This document shows, in pieces, positions 34,155 through 42,658 of a DNA stretch of 64,000 nt. Under the pieces are notes generated by a model that saw only the letters and a list, made by a program, of their open reading frames with translations, was not told the origin of the DNA and ran no database searches. The stretch is from positions 6,928,001-6,992,000 of the forward strand of contig NZ_CP023702.1 of NCBI RefSeq assembly GCF_008704555.1. Reading direction: 5' to 3'. This DNA comes from Streptomyces nitrosporeus. Its GTDB lineage: Bacteria > Actinomycetota > Actinomycetes > Streptomycetales > Streptomycetaceae. The stretch's first letter is position 1, and every line of letters starts with the position of its first letter. A program made the position numbers and the translations under genes.

Positions 34155-35192
34155 ATGACAGCCCGGCCGCCCCTGCCCCCCGAGTCCCGCGAAGTCCGCC
34201 TGGTCTCCCTCCCCGACGGGCTGCCGCGCCCCGAGCACTTCCAGGTCGTCGGAACACCGCTGCCACGGCCCGCTGCGGGCGAGGTGCTGGTGCGCAACCG
34301 GTGTTTCCAGGTGTTCCCGGCCCTGCGTACGGTCATCGGCGGCGGCCTCCAGGACACCCCCTTCCCGGCGCTGATGCCCGGGGACACCCTGTTCGGCGCG
34401 GCCGTCGGAGAGGTGGTCGCCAACCCGGGGCCCGGCGGACCGCCGGTCGGTACGTCCGTCTTCCACTACTTCGGCTGGCGTGAGTACGCGGCCGTGCCCG
34501 CGGCGGGGTGCGTCCCGCTGGACGGAAGCCTGCGCGAGCCGGTGGAGTACCTCTCCCAGGGGGCCCTGGCCTACGCCGCGCTCACCCGCGGTGCCGGACT
34601 GCGGCCCGGGGACACGGTGTTCGTGGCCGGAGGGGCGGGTTCGGTCGGCTCGACGGCGGGCCGGACCGCCCGGCTGCTGGGAGCGGGGCGGGTGATCGGG
34701 AGCACCGGCTCACCGGCCAAGGCGCGCACGATGACCGGAAGCCTCGGTTACGACGCCGTCGTCCTCAGGGAACCCGAGCGGACCTTCGCGGCCCGGCTGG
34801 CCGAAGCGGCCCCCGGGGGCATCGACGTCCTCGTCGACATGGTCGGTGGCGCGCAACTGCGGGCCGCGGTCGAAGTGGCCCGGCCCGGGGCGCGGTTCGC
34901 CCTGGTCGGCGCGCTCTCCGGACAGCTGGCCCCGGACGGGGACGGCACCACGGCCCCGGTCGGGCTCGACTCGTACCAGCTCGTCGTCAAACGGATCACG
35001 ATGCGGGGGATCAGCGGCCTCGACCACCCGGAGGTCCAGGAGGAGTGGAACCGGACGTTCGGCGGATGGCTGCGGTCGGGGGAGATCACCTTCCCCCATG
35101 TGCGGATCGCGGGCATGGACGGGGCCGCACGGGCGTTGCACGAAGTGATCGGCGGTCGCCATCTCGGGACCGTCGTGGTCACACTCACCTGA
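34155..35192 (+). CDS. Medium-chain NADP-dependent enal/enone reductase (CurA/PTGR-like)
   Basis: A 345-residue zinc-free MDR-superfamily oxidoreductase. It starts with the CurA/leukotriene B4 12-hydroxydehydrogenase pattern (PRPEHFQVVGTPLPRPAAGEVLVRN). The nucleotide loop is VFVAGGAGSVGSTAGRTARL and the substrate region EYLSQGALAYAALT. No structural or catalytic zinc ligands are visible. These enzymes reduce the double bond of alpha,beta-unsaturated aldehydes or ketones with NADPH. GAGGAG precedes ATG 34155. It probably shares a transcript with the MerR gene 24 bp downstream, suggesting response to reactive electrophiles. Confidence 0.88.
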   Translation: MTARPPLPPESREVRLVSLPDGLPRPEHFQVVGTPLPRPAAGEVLVRNRCFQVFPALRTVIGGGLQDTPFPALMPGDTLFGAAVGEVVANPGPGGPPVGTSVFHYFGWREYAAVPAAGCVPLDGSLREPVEYLSQGALAYAALTRGAGLRPGDTVFVAGGAGSVGSTAGRTARLLGAGRVIGSTGSPAKARTMTGSLGYDAVVLREPERTFAARLAEAAPGGIDVLVDMVGGAQLRAAVEVARPGARFALVGALSGQLAPDGDGTTAPVGLDSYQLVVKRITMRGISGLDHPEVQEEWNRTFGGWLRSGEITFPHVRIAGMDGAARALHEVIGGRHLGTVVVTLT

Positions 35193-35215
35193 CCACGGGA
35201 CACCGGGGGTGGCGG

Positions 35216-35599
35216 ATGCGGATCGGTGACGCGGCGGCAGCGGCGGGCACGACACCCAGGGCCCTGCGCTTCTACGAGGAGCGGGGGCTGCTGCCCCCGC
35301 CGCCGCGGACCACGACGGGCCAGCGCGACTACGGCGCCCGGGACGTCGCCAGGGTCCGGGTGATCCGCGAACTGCTGGCACTCGGGCTCACGGTCGGGGA
35401 CGTACGGCACTGCTCGGACCGGCTGGACCTGCTGGCCGACGGGGGGCCGAGGCAGTGCGCGGCTCCCGCGGGGAGGGGAGCGGGGAACGAGGGGGTGGCC
35501 GCCCGGCGGCTGGCCGCACTCGACGCGGAGATCGCCCGTCTGACCCGGCTGCGGGAACAGCTCGCCGCCCGGATCGCCGGGCCCGCAGCCGCGCGGTGA
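35216..35599 (+). CDS. MerR-family transcriptional regulator
   Basis: A 127-residue regulator with the winged-HTH MRIGDAAAAAGTTPRALRFYEERGLLPPP at the N-terminus and a C-terminal coiled-coil (RRLAALDAEIARLTRLREQL). One Cys (RHCSD) and a second (RQCAAP) lie between them, without a metal-binding pattern. It is shorter than typical ligand-binding members, so direct sensing of reactive compounds through Cys is possible. It lies 24 bp behind the enone reductase and likely autoregulates the pair. Confidence 0.85.
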   Translation: MRIGDAAAAAGTTPRALRFYEERGLLPPPPRTTTGQRDYGARDVARVRVIRELLALGLTVGDVRHCSDRLDLLADGGPRQCAAPAGRGAGNEGVAARRLAALDAEIARLTRLREQLAARIAGPAAAR

Positions 35600-35654
35600 G
35601 GCACGGTCCGGTGCCCGCAGGCCCGGTTCCGCGTCTTCGCGGCGGTCGCGGAGG

Positions 35655-36215
35655 TCAGTCGGCCGTGCCCGTACGGCGCGCGGCCGTGGCCACCTGGTGC
35701 AGGGTGCGGCCGGTGCGGGCCGAACGCGCGTGGTGCGGATCGGGTGTACCCGGCCGGCCGTGCACGGCCAGCCGGTCGTCGGCCTTGATCAGCAGCCATG
35801 TCTCCGGGCCGGGACCTCCGTCCCCTTCGCCCATGTGGAAGCGGGTCAGGGCGAACTCGCCGTGCAGCTTCGCCCCGTCCAGCCAGAACGTCGCGTGGCC
35901 GCGCTCCAGGGACTCCGCGAACGGGATCGGGACACCGTCCGGCGCGTGCCCCAGGGGCCGGTAGGTCCCCTGGTCCCAGACGATGACCGTGCCGCTGCCC
36001 TGCTCGTCCCGGGGGATCACCCCTTCGAAGGTGCGGTACTCCAGCGGATGGTCGTCCGTCGGCACGGCCAGCCGCTTGTCCCGGGGGTTGTCCGACGGAC
36101 CGCGTGGCACCGCCCAGGATCTGAGCACGCCGTCCACCTCCAGACGGAAGTCGAAATGCATCCGCCGGGCGTCATGGATCTGCACCACGAAACGTCGTGC
36201 GCCGTCACTGCTCAC
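35655..36215 (-). CDS. Stand-alone LigD-type 3'-phosphoesterase
   Basis: A 186-residue protein consisting only of the phosphoesterase (PE) domain usually fused to ATP-dependent DNA ligase D in bacterial NHEJ. It removes 3'-phosphates or 3'-ribonucleotides before ligation. Core motif: QIHDARRMHFDFRLEVDG with the conserved His/Arg/Asp, then LRSWAVPRGPS and ...EFALTRFHMGEG. The start is GTG 36215 with AAGGAG 7 bases upstream; the frame is open further but without support. There is no ligase, polymerase or Ku gene nearby, so it works in trans or with a distant ligase. Confidence 0.88.
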   Translation of the reverse strand: MSSDGARRFVVQIHDARRMHFDFRLEVDGVLRSWAVPRGPSDNPRDKRLAVPTDDHPLEYRTFEGVIPRDEQGSGTVIVWDQGTYRPLGHAPDGVPIPFAESLERGHATFWLDGAKLHGEFALTRFHMGEGDGGPGPETWLLIKADDRLAVHGRPGTPDPHHARSARTGRTLHQVATAARRTGTAD

Positions 36216-36394
36216 GTTCCTGCTCCTTCCGCCCGGTGATGCCCCGGTCGGACGGTGAGCACCCGGCACGGCAGGCGCCGCGCGGGCACCGCTTGTGTCC
36301 CTGCCTCCCACTGTGCGGCCGCCGGCCGGGCGTCGCACGACGGCGCGGACACCGCCCGGCCACCGGGAGCCGTCGCAGCCGTAGCATCATCCGC

Positions 36395-37378
36395 ATGGAG
36401 CAACGCATACTCGGCAGGACCGGCCGGAACGTATCGGTCGTAGGACAGGGCACATGGCAGCTCGGCGGGGACTGGGGCGAGGTGGGGGAAGCCGACGCCT
36501 TCGGCGTGCTGGACGCCGCCGTGGCGTCGGGCGTGACCTTCTTCGACACGGCCGACGTGTACGGGGACGGCCGCAGCGAGCAGCTCATCGGCCGCTACCT
36601 GAAGGAGCGCCCCGACGCGGGCGTCTTCGTCGCGACGAAGATGGGGCGGCGCGCCGACCAGCTCCCGCAGAACTACGTGCTCGACAACTTCCGTACGTGG
36701 AACGACCGTTCCCGCGCCAATCTCGGTGTGGACACCCTGGACCTGGTGCAGTTGCACTGCCCGCCGACCCCGGTCTACTCCCGTGACGAGGTCTACGACG
36801 CGCTCGACACGCTCGTCGCCGAACAGCGGATCGCCGCCTACGGGGTGAGTGTCGAGACCTGCGCGGAGGCGCTCACCGCCATCGCGCGGCCCGGCGTCGC
36901 GAGTGTCCAGATCATCCTCAACCCGTTCCGCCTCAAGCCGCTGGACGAGGTGCTGCCCGCCGCCCTCGCGGCCGGGGTCGGCATCATCGCGCGGGTACCG
37001 CTCGCCTCCGGACTGCTCTCCGGCAGGTACACGGCCGACACCGTCTTCGCCCCCGGGGACCACCGCACGTACAACCGCCACGGCGAGGCGTTCGATCAGG
37101 GGGAGACCTTCTCCGGCGTCGACTACGCGACCGGGGTGGCGGCGGCGGCCGAGTTCGCGGGGCTCGCGCCCGAGGGGGCCACCCCGGCGCAGACCGCGCT
37201 GCGCTGGATCGTCCAGCAGCCCGGTGTCACCAGTGTCATCCCCGGCGCGCGTGCGGTGGAACAGGCCCGGGCCAACGCCGCGGCGGCCTCACTGCCCCCG
37301 CTGCCGCAGGAGACCCTGGACGCGGTGCGGGACCTGTACGACCGGCGGATCCGGGCCGGGGTCCACGGCCGCTGGTGA
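36395..37378 (+). CDS. Aldo/keto reductase
   Basis: A 327-residue NADPH-dependent TIM-barrel reductase. The catalytic tetrad is visible: Asp and Tyr in FFDTADVYGDGRSE, Lys in FVATKMGRR and His in LVQLHCPP. The C-terminal NADP segment TSVIPGARAVEQARANAAA is typical of the YajO/Tas-like subgroup. Its stop is 2 bp from the stop of the convergent kinase gene, so there is no room for a terminator between them. The substrate is unknown. Confidence 0.9.
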   Translation: MEQRILGRTGRNVSVVGQGTWQLGGDWGEVGEADAFGVLDAAVASGVTFFDTADVYGDGRSEQLIGRYLKERPDAGVFVATKMGRRADQLPQNYVLDNFRTWNDRSRANLGVDTLDLVQLHCPPTPVYSRDEVYDALDTLVAEQRIAAYGVSVETCAEALTAIARPGVASVQIILNPFRLKPLDEVLPAALAAGVGIIARVPLASGLLSGRYTADTVFAPGDHRTYNRHGEAFDQGETFSGVDYATGVAAAAEFAGLAPEGATPAQTALRWIVQQPGVTSVIPGARAVEQARANAAAASLPPLPQETLDAVRDLYDRRIRAGVHGRW

Positions 37379-37379
37379 C

Positions 37380-38738
37380 CTATTCGTCCTCGTCGGGCTC
37401 GTCCTCGTCGGGCTCCCCGGGCCCGCTGCCGGCCGGGTCCCCGGCGGCGGGGGAGCCGACCTCCGCCGTCGAGGAGGGGGAGGGGTCCTGGACGTCCGCC
37501 TTCCCGGAATCCGGTGCGAACAGGACCGTACCGAGATACACGGCGGCCAGGAAGGCGATCGTCCCGGCGACGGCGCTCGCCACACGGGGCCTGCGCCGGA
37601 TGGCCTCACCGGTGCTGCGCCTGCGGGCGGGCACCGGTCCCGCCGCCCGGGACGCGGGGGCCGCCCGTCTGCGGCCCGAGGGCTGGGGCAGCCGGTACGT
37701 CGCCACGCCCCCGGCCGTCGCCGGCGTCCCGGGCACCGCGGGCGCGGAGGGGACCGGGGCGGCGGGGGCCGCGGGGACGGCCGGGGGCACGGCGGACGGG
37801 ATGTGCGGCGGCAGCGGCTCGGGCTGTCCGCGCCACGCGTCGGTACGGAACCAGTCGGACACCTGCTCCGCGCTCGGCCGGTCCTCCGGCTGCTTCGCCA
37901 GCAGACCCAGCAGATAGGCGTCGAAGGCGGGGGAGATGTCGACCCCGCACTGCCGTACGGGCACCGGCGGGGTGTCCACGTGCATGTACAACGTCGCCGT
38001 CGCGGTGTCCGAGCGGAACGGCGGGCGCCCGACCAGCAGCTGGTAGATGACGCAGCCCAGCGAGTACATGTCCGAGGCGGAGTCGGCGGTACGGCCCAGC
38101 GCACGCTCGGGCGCCAGGTACAGGCTCGTTCCGACGATCTGGCCGGCACCCGTCAGTGCCGTGGACGGGTCGTCGACGAACTGCGCGATCCCGAAGTCAC
38201 CGATCTTCACCGACCCCTCGGCGTCCAGCATCAGGTTGCCCGGCTTGATGTCGCGGTGGACGATGCCCTGGCGGTGCGCCGCGGCCAGCCCCGCGGCGGC
38301 CTGGCCGGCGATCCGGGCGACCTGCTCGGGGTGGACCATCTCCTGGGTCTTCAGCAGGTCGCCCAGGCTCTGCCCCTCGACCAGCTCCATCACCAGGTAG
38401 AAGCGGTCCTCCCACGAGCCGAAGTCGAAGACCGCCACGAGGTGGGGGTGGCTCAGGCGCGCGGCGGTCTGCGCCTCCAGGCGGAACCGGGCGGTCGAGG
38501 ACGCGTCCGCGTGGTCGCCCAGCAGCAGTTTCACGGCCACCGCCCGGCCCAGCACCTCGTCCGTGGCGCGCCACACCTCGCCCATACCGCCACGGCCGAT
38601 GGGGGATATCAGCCGGTACCGTCCAGCAACCAGCACCTGTGCACACCAATCTCGTCCTGTGGCCCGCTCTTCCGACTGCCGCGGCGGCGACCTCATCGGG
38701 CCCGGCGGCTCGGTACGGTGCGTCGGGGTGCGCGGCAT
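37380..38738 (-). CDS. Membrane Ser/Thr protein kinase (2)
   Basis: A 452-residue Hanks-type kinase. Kinase domain about 41-300: GRGGMGEVW loop, K70, HRDIKPGN at 161-168 and DFG at 181-183. GTSLYLAPERALG gives the P+1 region. A long Pro/Ala linker with a basic RRR patch precedes one membrane helix (about 398-420). The outer part is only about 30 residues, Asp/Glu/Pro-rich (EPDEDEPDEDE), so unlike kinase 1 it has no sensor domain. The start may be ATG 38738 or 38696. Targets are unknown. Confidence 0.92.
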   Translation of the reverse strand: MPRTPTHRTEPPGPMRSPPRQSEERATGRDWCAQVLVAGRYRLISPIGRGGMGEVWRATDEVLGRAVAVKLLLGDHADASSTARFRLEAQTAARLSHPHLVAVFDFGSWEDRFYLVMELVEGQSLGDLLKTQEMVHPEQVARIAGQAAAGLAAAHRQGIVHRDIKPGNLMLDAEGSVKIGDFGIAQFVDDPSTALTGAGQIVGTSLYLAPERALGRTADSASDMYSLGCVIYQLLVGRPPFRSDTATATLYMHVDTPPVPVRQCGVDISPAFDAYLLGLLAKQPEDRPSAEQVSDWFRTDAWRGQPEPLPPHIPSAVPPAVPAAPAAPVPSAPAVPGTPATAGGVATYRLPQPSGRRRAAPASRAAGPVPARRRSTGEAIRRRPRVASAVAGTIAFLAAVYLGTVLFAPDSGKADVQDPSPSSTAEVGSPAAGDPAGSGPGEPDEDEPDEDE

Positions 38739-38981
38739 GATCAGCTTATCGGTCCCGGACGGCTCGCTTCGCCCGGGCGTCCTTCCGCCGGTCCCGGGGT
38801 GCGCCGTGCCGGGCGGCCGGCGGATCCCCCTGCCGTCGCGGACCCGAACTCCCCCTGGCCGACGGGGAGAAGGCGAGCCGCCGTGGCCGGAGCCGCCGCG
38901 TCGGCGGGGCCTTCGCCACCGCCGGCGGAACCGGGGCGGGAGGGTGCGCGGGACCTTCGCGGGGAGCGGTGCGGGAGCCGG

Positions 38982-39488
38982 TCAGGCACCGGCCGCCGGA
39001 GAGCCGGGCCGGGGCCGGCCGACGGCCCGGCCCACCGCCTCCACCAGCGGCAGCACCCGGTGCGGAACGCGTTCGCGCAGCGCCACCTCGGTCCGTGTCC
39101 TGACCACGCCCGGCACCTGGATCAGCTGCTGGATCACGTCCTCCAGGTGGCCGTTGTCCCGGGCCACCACCCGGGTCAGCAGATCGCCCCCGCCCGTGGT
39201 GGAGAACGCCTCGATGATCTCCGGTACGGCCGCGAGGGCCTCGCCGACCTCGTCGAGGCGGCCCTGGGTGACCTCCAGATGGACGAAGGCCAGCACCGGG
39301 TGACCGAGCGCGGACGGCGAGAGCGACGGCCCCGTGCCGGTGATCACCCCGTCCCGTTCCAGCCGGTCCAGCCGGGCCTGGAGGGTGCCGCGTGCCACGC
39401 CGAGGATGCGCGCGTACTCCCGGACGCTGGTGCGTGGCTGCTCGATGAGCAGCCGCAGGATACGGGTGTCGAGGGCGTCCACCGCCAT
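38982..39488 (-). CDS. Lrp/AsnC-family transcriptional regulator
   Basis: A 168-residue feast/famine regulator. N-terminal HTH: MAVDALDTRILRLLIEQPRT, then EYARILGVARGTLQARLDRL. The C-terminal RAM domain (AFVHLEVTQGRLDEVGEAL and GGGDLLTRVVARDNGHLEDV) binds small ligands, often amino acids or aromatic acids. The frame is open for 2 kb upstream, but ATG 39488 opens the HTH. It is divergent from a FUSC-type membrane protein across a 333-bp gap holding a palindrome, so it may control that gene. Confidence 0.9.
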   Translation of the reverse strand: MAVDALDTRILRLLIEQPRTSVREYARILGVARGTLQARLDRLERDGVITGTGPSLSPSALGHPVLAFVHLEVTQGRLDEVGEALAAVPEIIEAFSTTGGGDLLTRVVARDNGHLEDVIQQLIQVPGVVRTRTEVALRERVPHRVLPLVEAVGRAVGRPRPGSPAAGA

Positions 39489-39755
39489 GTCCGGCTGCCT
39501 CCTGCCGTGTCCGGGCTCTGCCGCCCTCCTGCCGCCGGTGCAGCTTATCGGCGCCGGGGGCCGGGGGCGGACTCGCCGTGACGCGGCCGCCGGCGCGGAG
39601 GGCGAGGCATGCGGCCGGGAGCCGGGGCCGGCCGCCGGGGCACGCGCAGGGCAGGCCCCGGAGCCGGGGGCGGTGGCCGCCGTTCGCGCACCGGTGGTGC
39701 CCGGGGTTGGTCCGTTGGCTCTGCCGCGGCCGTGGGAGACGAGAGGATCATGGGC

Positions 39756-39768
39756 CATTGGTCCAATG
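39756..39768. promoter_or_regulatory. CATTGG-T-CCAATG palindrome in Lrp/FUSC gap
   Basis: A 13-bp palindrome with perfect 6-bp arms, followed by another ATTGG at 39771-39775. It lies 54 bp upstream of the FUSC start, in the AT-rich half of the 333-bp gap 39489-39821, which shows no gene. Candidate Lrp operator. Confidence 0.5.
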
Positions 39769-39821
39769 AAATTGGTTTCAGTTGAACCATCAGCCCCGCG
39801 GATGCTCAGATATATCCGTCG

Positions 39822-41417
39822 ATGGCGCTGCGCGTTCCCCTCCGGGAGCTCTGCGGCGCCTTTCTCATGTCTGCGCGGGCTTTCTGCGCGAAAGGGCGGG
39901 ACACCTTGCTGAAGAGGGCGTTCGTCGCACAGGACCCGGGGCTGATGCGACTGCGGTCCGCCTCCCGGGCCGTGCTCGGCATCGGGCTCGCCGTGGCGCT
40001 GTGCGGGGCTGCCGGGCACTCGGCGGAGGCGGCCGTCACGGGCGGCCTGGCCGCGCTGCTCGCCCTGTTCACGGTGACCGACCCGACGGTGCGCGGGCAG
40101 GCGGTCACGACCGCGCTCCTTCCCGTCGCCGGCCTCCCGGTGCTCACGCTCGCCGCCGTGCTGCACGATCTGCCCCTCGCGCGTGACCTGGTGTTCCTCG
40201 CCGTCGTCGGGGCGGGGGTGTACGCCCGGCGGTGGGGGCCCCGCGGGCACGCGCTGGGCGTGTTCGGCTTCATGGCCTACTTCTCCGCCCAGTTCCTGCA
40301 CATCGTGCCCGGCCGGCTGCCCGAGCTGTACGTGGCCGTACCGCTGTCCCTCCTCGCGTCGTCGGTGGTGCGCTTCGGGGTGTGGTGCTACGAGCGGCGC
40401 ATCGCGGCGCCCGTGGCGGTCGCCCTCTTCGACGGGGCGACGGGGCTCGGGCGGATCACGACGCGGCAGGCCGTGCAGGCGACGGCGGGGGCGGGGTTCG
40501 CGCTCCTGGTGGGCCAGGTGCTCTCCGGCGAACGCTGGTACTGGGCGGTCGGCGCCACCTGGTGGGTGTTCGTGGCCACGACCTCGCGGGGCGAGACCGT
40601 CGTGCGCGGGTTCAGACGCTTCCTGGGTACGGTGCTCGGAATCGGTCTGGGCTTCGCGGTGGCCCTGCCGCTGCACCATGAGCCGGTGGTGGCCGCCGTG
40701 GTCGTGGCGGTGAGCGTGTTCGGCATCTTCTACACCGCCGCTGTCTCCTACACCTGGATGATGCTGGCCGTGACCGTGATGGCGAGCATGCTGTACGGGC
40801 TGCTCGGCGTGCTCGACGCGGGTCTGCTCGTGCTGCGGGTGACCGAGACGGCGGCCGGGGCGCTCGGCGCCGTGCTGGCGGTGCTGTTCGTGCTGCCGGT
40901 GACCACGCACTCGGTGACCGAGGCGTGGGTGGAGAGGGCGCTGAGGTGCGTGCGCAGCTGCACGGCGGAGGCCGCCGCCAGGCTCGCCGGGGGCGAGGAC
41001 GCCGACCCGCCCTCGCGCGTCGCCGAGCTGGAGGCGATCCTCGGCCGGATGCGCCTGTCCCTCGCGCCGCTGGTGCATCCGCTCAATCCGGTGAGGGCCC
41101 GCAAGCGGCGGGCGCGGCGGGTACTGGCGCTGCTCGACGACTGCGCCCGCGAGGTGCGCGGCCTGGCCTTTGTCGCCGCCGACCCGGAGGCCTCGCACGA
41201 TGCCCGGCTCGCCGCGGCCTGCCGGCGGGTGGAGACCGCCGTCGAGGCGCTCACCGACGCACCGGCTGCCGGGCGGCACCTCCTCCCCGGCGATGCGCCG
41301 GCCGCGGAGCCGGCGGGCGCATCGCCGGTGCTCGCCCACCTCCACGCGCTGGAGCGGGCCCTGCACGAGCTCGCCGTGCCCCTGCGGAGGCCCGGCCGGA
41401 TTCCGGCCGGCGCCTGA
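39822..41417 (+). CDS. FUSC-family (aromatic acid exporter-like) membrane protein
   Basis: Up to 531 residues with two hydrophobic blocks (about 50-195 and 230-370), each of several helices, and a soluble C-terminal tail of about 160 residues. The second block contains GERWYWAVGATWWVFVATTS and RGFRRFLGTVLGIGLG, the fusaric-acid-resistance (FUSC) hallmarks. Such proteins export aromatic or weak acids. The start is uncertain: ATG 39822, ATG 39867 and TTG 39906 are in frame and none has a clear ribosome site. The divergent Lrp-type gene is its likely regulator. Confidence 0.85.
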   Translation: MALRVPLRELCGAFLMSARAFCAKGRDTLLKRAFVAQDPGLMRLRSASRAVLGIGLAVALCGAAGHSAEAAVTGGLAALLALFTVTDPTVRGQAVTTALLPVAGLPVLTLAAVLHDLPLARDLVFLAVVGAGVYARRWGPRGHALGVFGFMAYFSAQFLHIVPGRLPELYVAVPLSLLASSVVRFGVWCYERRIAAPVAVALFDGATGLGRITTRQAVQATAGAGFALLVGQVLSGERWYWAVGATWWVFVATTSRGETVVRGFRRFLGTVLGIGLGFAVALPLHHEPVVAAVVVAVSVFGIFYTAAVSYTWMMLAVTVMASMLYGLLGVLDAGLLVLRVTETAAGALGAVLAVLFVLPVTTHSVTEAWVERALRCVRSCTAEAAARLAGGEDADPPSRVAELEAILGRMRLSLAPLVHPLNPVRARKRRARRVLALLDDCAREVRGLAFVAADPEASHDARLAAACRRVETAVEALTDAPAAGRHLLPGDAPAAEPAGASPVLAHLHALERALHELAVPLRRPGRIPAGA

Positions 41418-41446
41418 GCCCGCGGACACCCCCGCACACCCGACCA

Positions 41447-41462
41447 ATTGGTCTGGACCAAA
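41447..41462. promoter_or_regulatory. DasR-type (dre-like) operator
   Basis: ATTGGTCTGGACCAAA matches the GlcNAc-regulator DasR consensus (ANTGGTCTAGACCANT) at 12 of 14 defined positions. It overlaps the perfect palindrome GACCAATTGGTC at 41442-41453. It sits 60-75 bp upstream of the lactonase start, a normal operator position. Confidence 0.65.
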
Positions 41463-41521
41463 AAGGGCTGCCTGCTACCGTCGAAGGGAAGATCACGGCG
41501 GATGCGAAGAGGGGTAGCGCG

Positions 41522-42583
41522 ATGGATGACAGCAGTGCGGGACGGGCGTACATAGGGTCCTTCACCTCGGCCGGCGGACACGGCGTCACCGCCGCCGCCG
41601 TCGACCGCGGGACCGGACGGCTGACCCTGCTCGGGTCGACGGACGCGGTCCCCGACCCGTCCTTCCTCGCCGTCGGCGACTCGGCGGCCGGTGACCGGGT
41701 GCTGTACGCGGTCAGCGAGACCGGCGACGGTGCCGTCGCCGCGTTCGCGACCGACGAGGAGGGCGCCCCCCGGCCGCTCGGCGAGGTGCGGCCGGTGAAC
41801 GGGAGCGGCCCGACCCATCTGGCCGTCACCGACGGCCATCTGCTCACCGCCAACTACGGCTCCGGGAGCGTCACCACGCTGCCCCTGCGCGGCGACGGCA
41901 CGCCCGGACCGGCCGCCTGCGTGTTCCCGCACGGGGGGAGCGGCCCCGACACCGGCCGCCAGGAGGCGCCGCACGCGCACCAGGTGCTGCCGGACCCCTT
42001 CGGGGCATGGGTGCTCAGTGTGGACCTGGGCACGGACTCCGTACGCGTCTGCGCGCTCGACGCCCGCACCGGGGAGCTGAGGCTCCACGGGGAGACGGCC
42101 CTGCGGCCGGGGACCGGGCCGAGGCACCTGGCCTTTCACCCGTCCGGGCGACACGCCTACGTACTGAACGAGCTGGAGCCCACCGTCACGGTGTGCCGCT
42201 GGGACCCGGAAACCGGCGTGCTCGACCCCGTCGGTGAGACGGCGGTCCTGCCCGACGGGGCCGGGGAGGAGGTGCGCACCTACCCGTCCGAGATCGTCGT
42301 CTCCCCGGACGGGCGGTTCCTGTGGACCGCCAACCGCGGCCACGACAGCATCTCCGTCCTCACGCTCGACGAGACGGCCGAGAAGCCGGTCCTGGCGGCG
42401 ACCGTGGGCTGCGGCGGGCGCTGGCCGCGCGATCTCACCCTCGACCCGACCGGGCAGTGGCTGTACGCGGCCAACGAGCGCTCCGGGAACGTCAGCTGGT
42501 TCGCCGTCGACGCGGAGACGGGCGTCCCGGTGCACACCGGTTCGGCCGAGGTCCCGGCGGCGTCCTGCGTGGTCTTCGTCTGA
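41522..42583 (+). CDS. Lactonase-family seven-bladed propeller (6-phosphogluconolactonase-like)
   Basis: A 353-residue cytosolic protein with the YVTN/Pgl-type propeller repeats, seen in LGEVRPVNGSGPTHLAVTDG, GTGPRHLAFHPSGRHAYVLNEL and YPSEIVVSPDGRFLWTANRG. The family hydrolyses 6-phosphogluconolactone or carboxy-muconolactones; many members are uncharacterised. The frame is open upstream, but ATG 41522 follows a purine-rich GAAGAGGGG and starts at the first blade (AYIGSF). The DasR-type site upstream suggests amino-sugar control. The exact substrate is not readable. Confidence 0.85.
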   Translation: MDDSSAGRAYIGSFTSAGGHGVTAAAVDRGTGRLTLLGSTDAVPDPSFLAVGDSAAGDRVLYAVSETGDGAVAAFATDEEGAPRPLGEVRPVNGSGPTHLAVTDGHLLTANYGSGSVTTLPLRGDGTPGPAACVFPHGGSGPDTGRQEAPHAHQVLPDPFGAWVLSVDLGTDSVRVCALDARTGELRLHGETALRPGTGPRHLAFHPSGRHAYVLNELEPTVTVCRWDPETGVLDPVGETAVLPDGAGEEVRTYPSEIVVSPDGRFLWTANRGHDSISVLTLDETAEKPVLAATVGCGGRWPRDLTLDPTGQWLYAANERSGNVSWFAVDAETGVPVHTGSAEVPAASCVVFV

Positions 42584-42606
42584 GCACACGGGCGGCACGG
42601 GCGGCA

Positions 42607-42645
42607 CGGGCGGCACGGCCCCGGCGGAGCCGGGCGTGCCGCCCG
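42607..42645. terminator. Terminator between convergent lactonase and chelatase-like genes
   Basis: Perfect 11-bp arms CGGGCGGCACG (42607-42617) and CGTGCCGCCCG (42635-42645). The left arm is the last of three tandem 9-10 bp CGGGCGGCA units (from 42589). Confidence 0.65.
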
Positions 42646-42658
42646 GTACGGCACCGGT

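Noticed and set aside
42589..42618. Three tandem CGGGCGGCA units, considered as a CRISPR or iteron array
   Set aside because: Units are 9-10 bp with no spacers and form one arm of a terminator hairpin.
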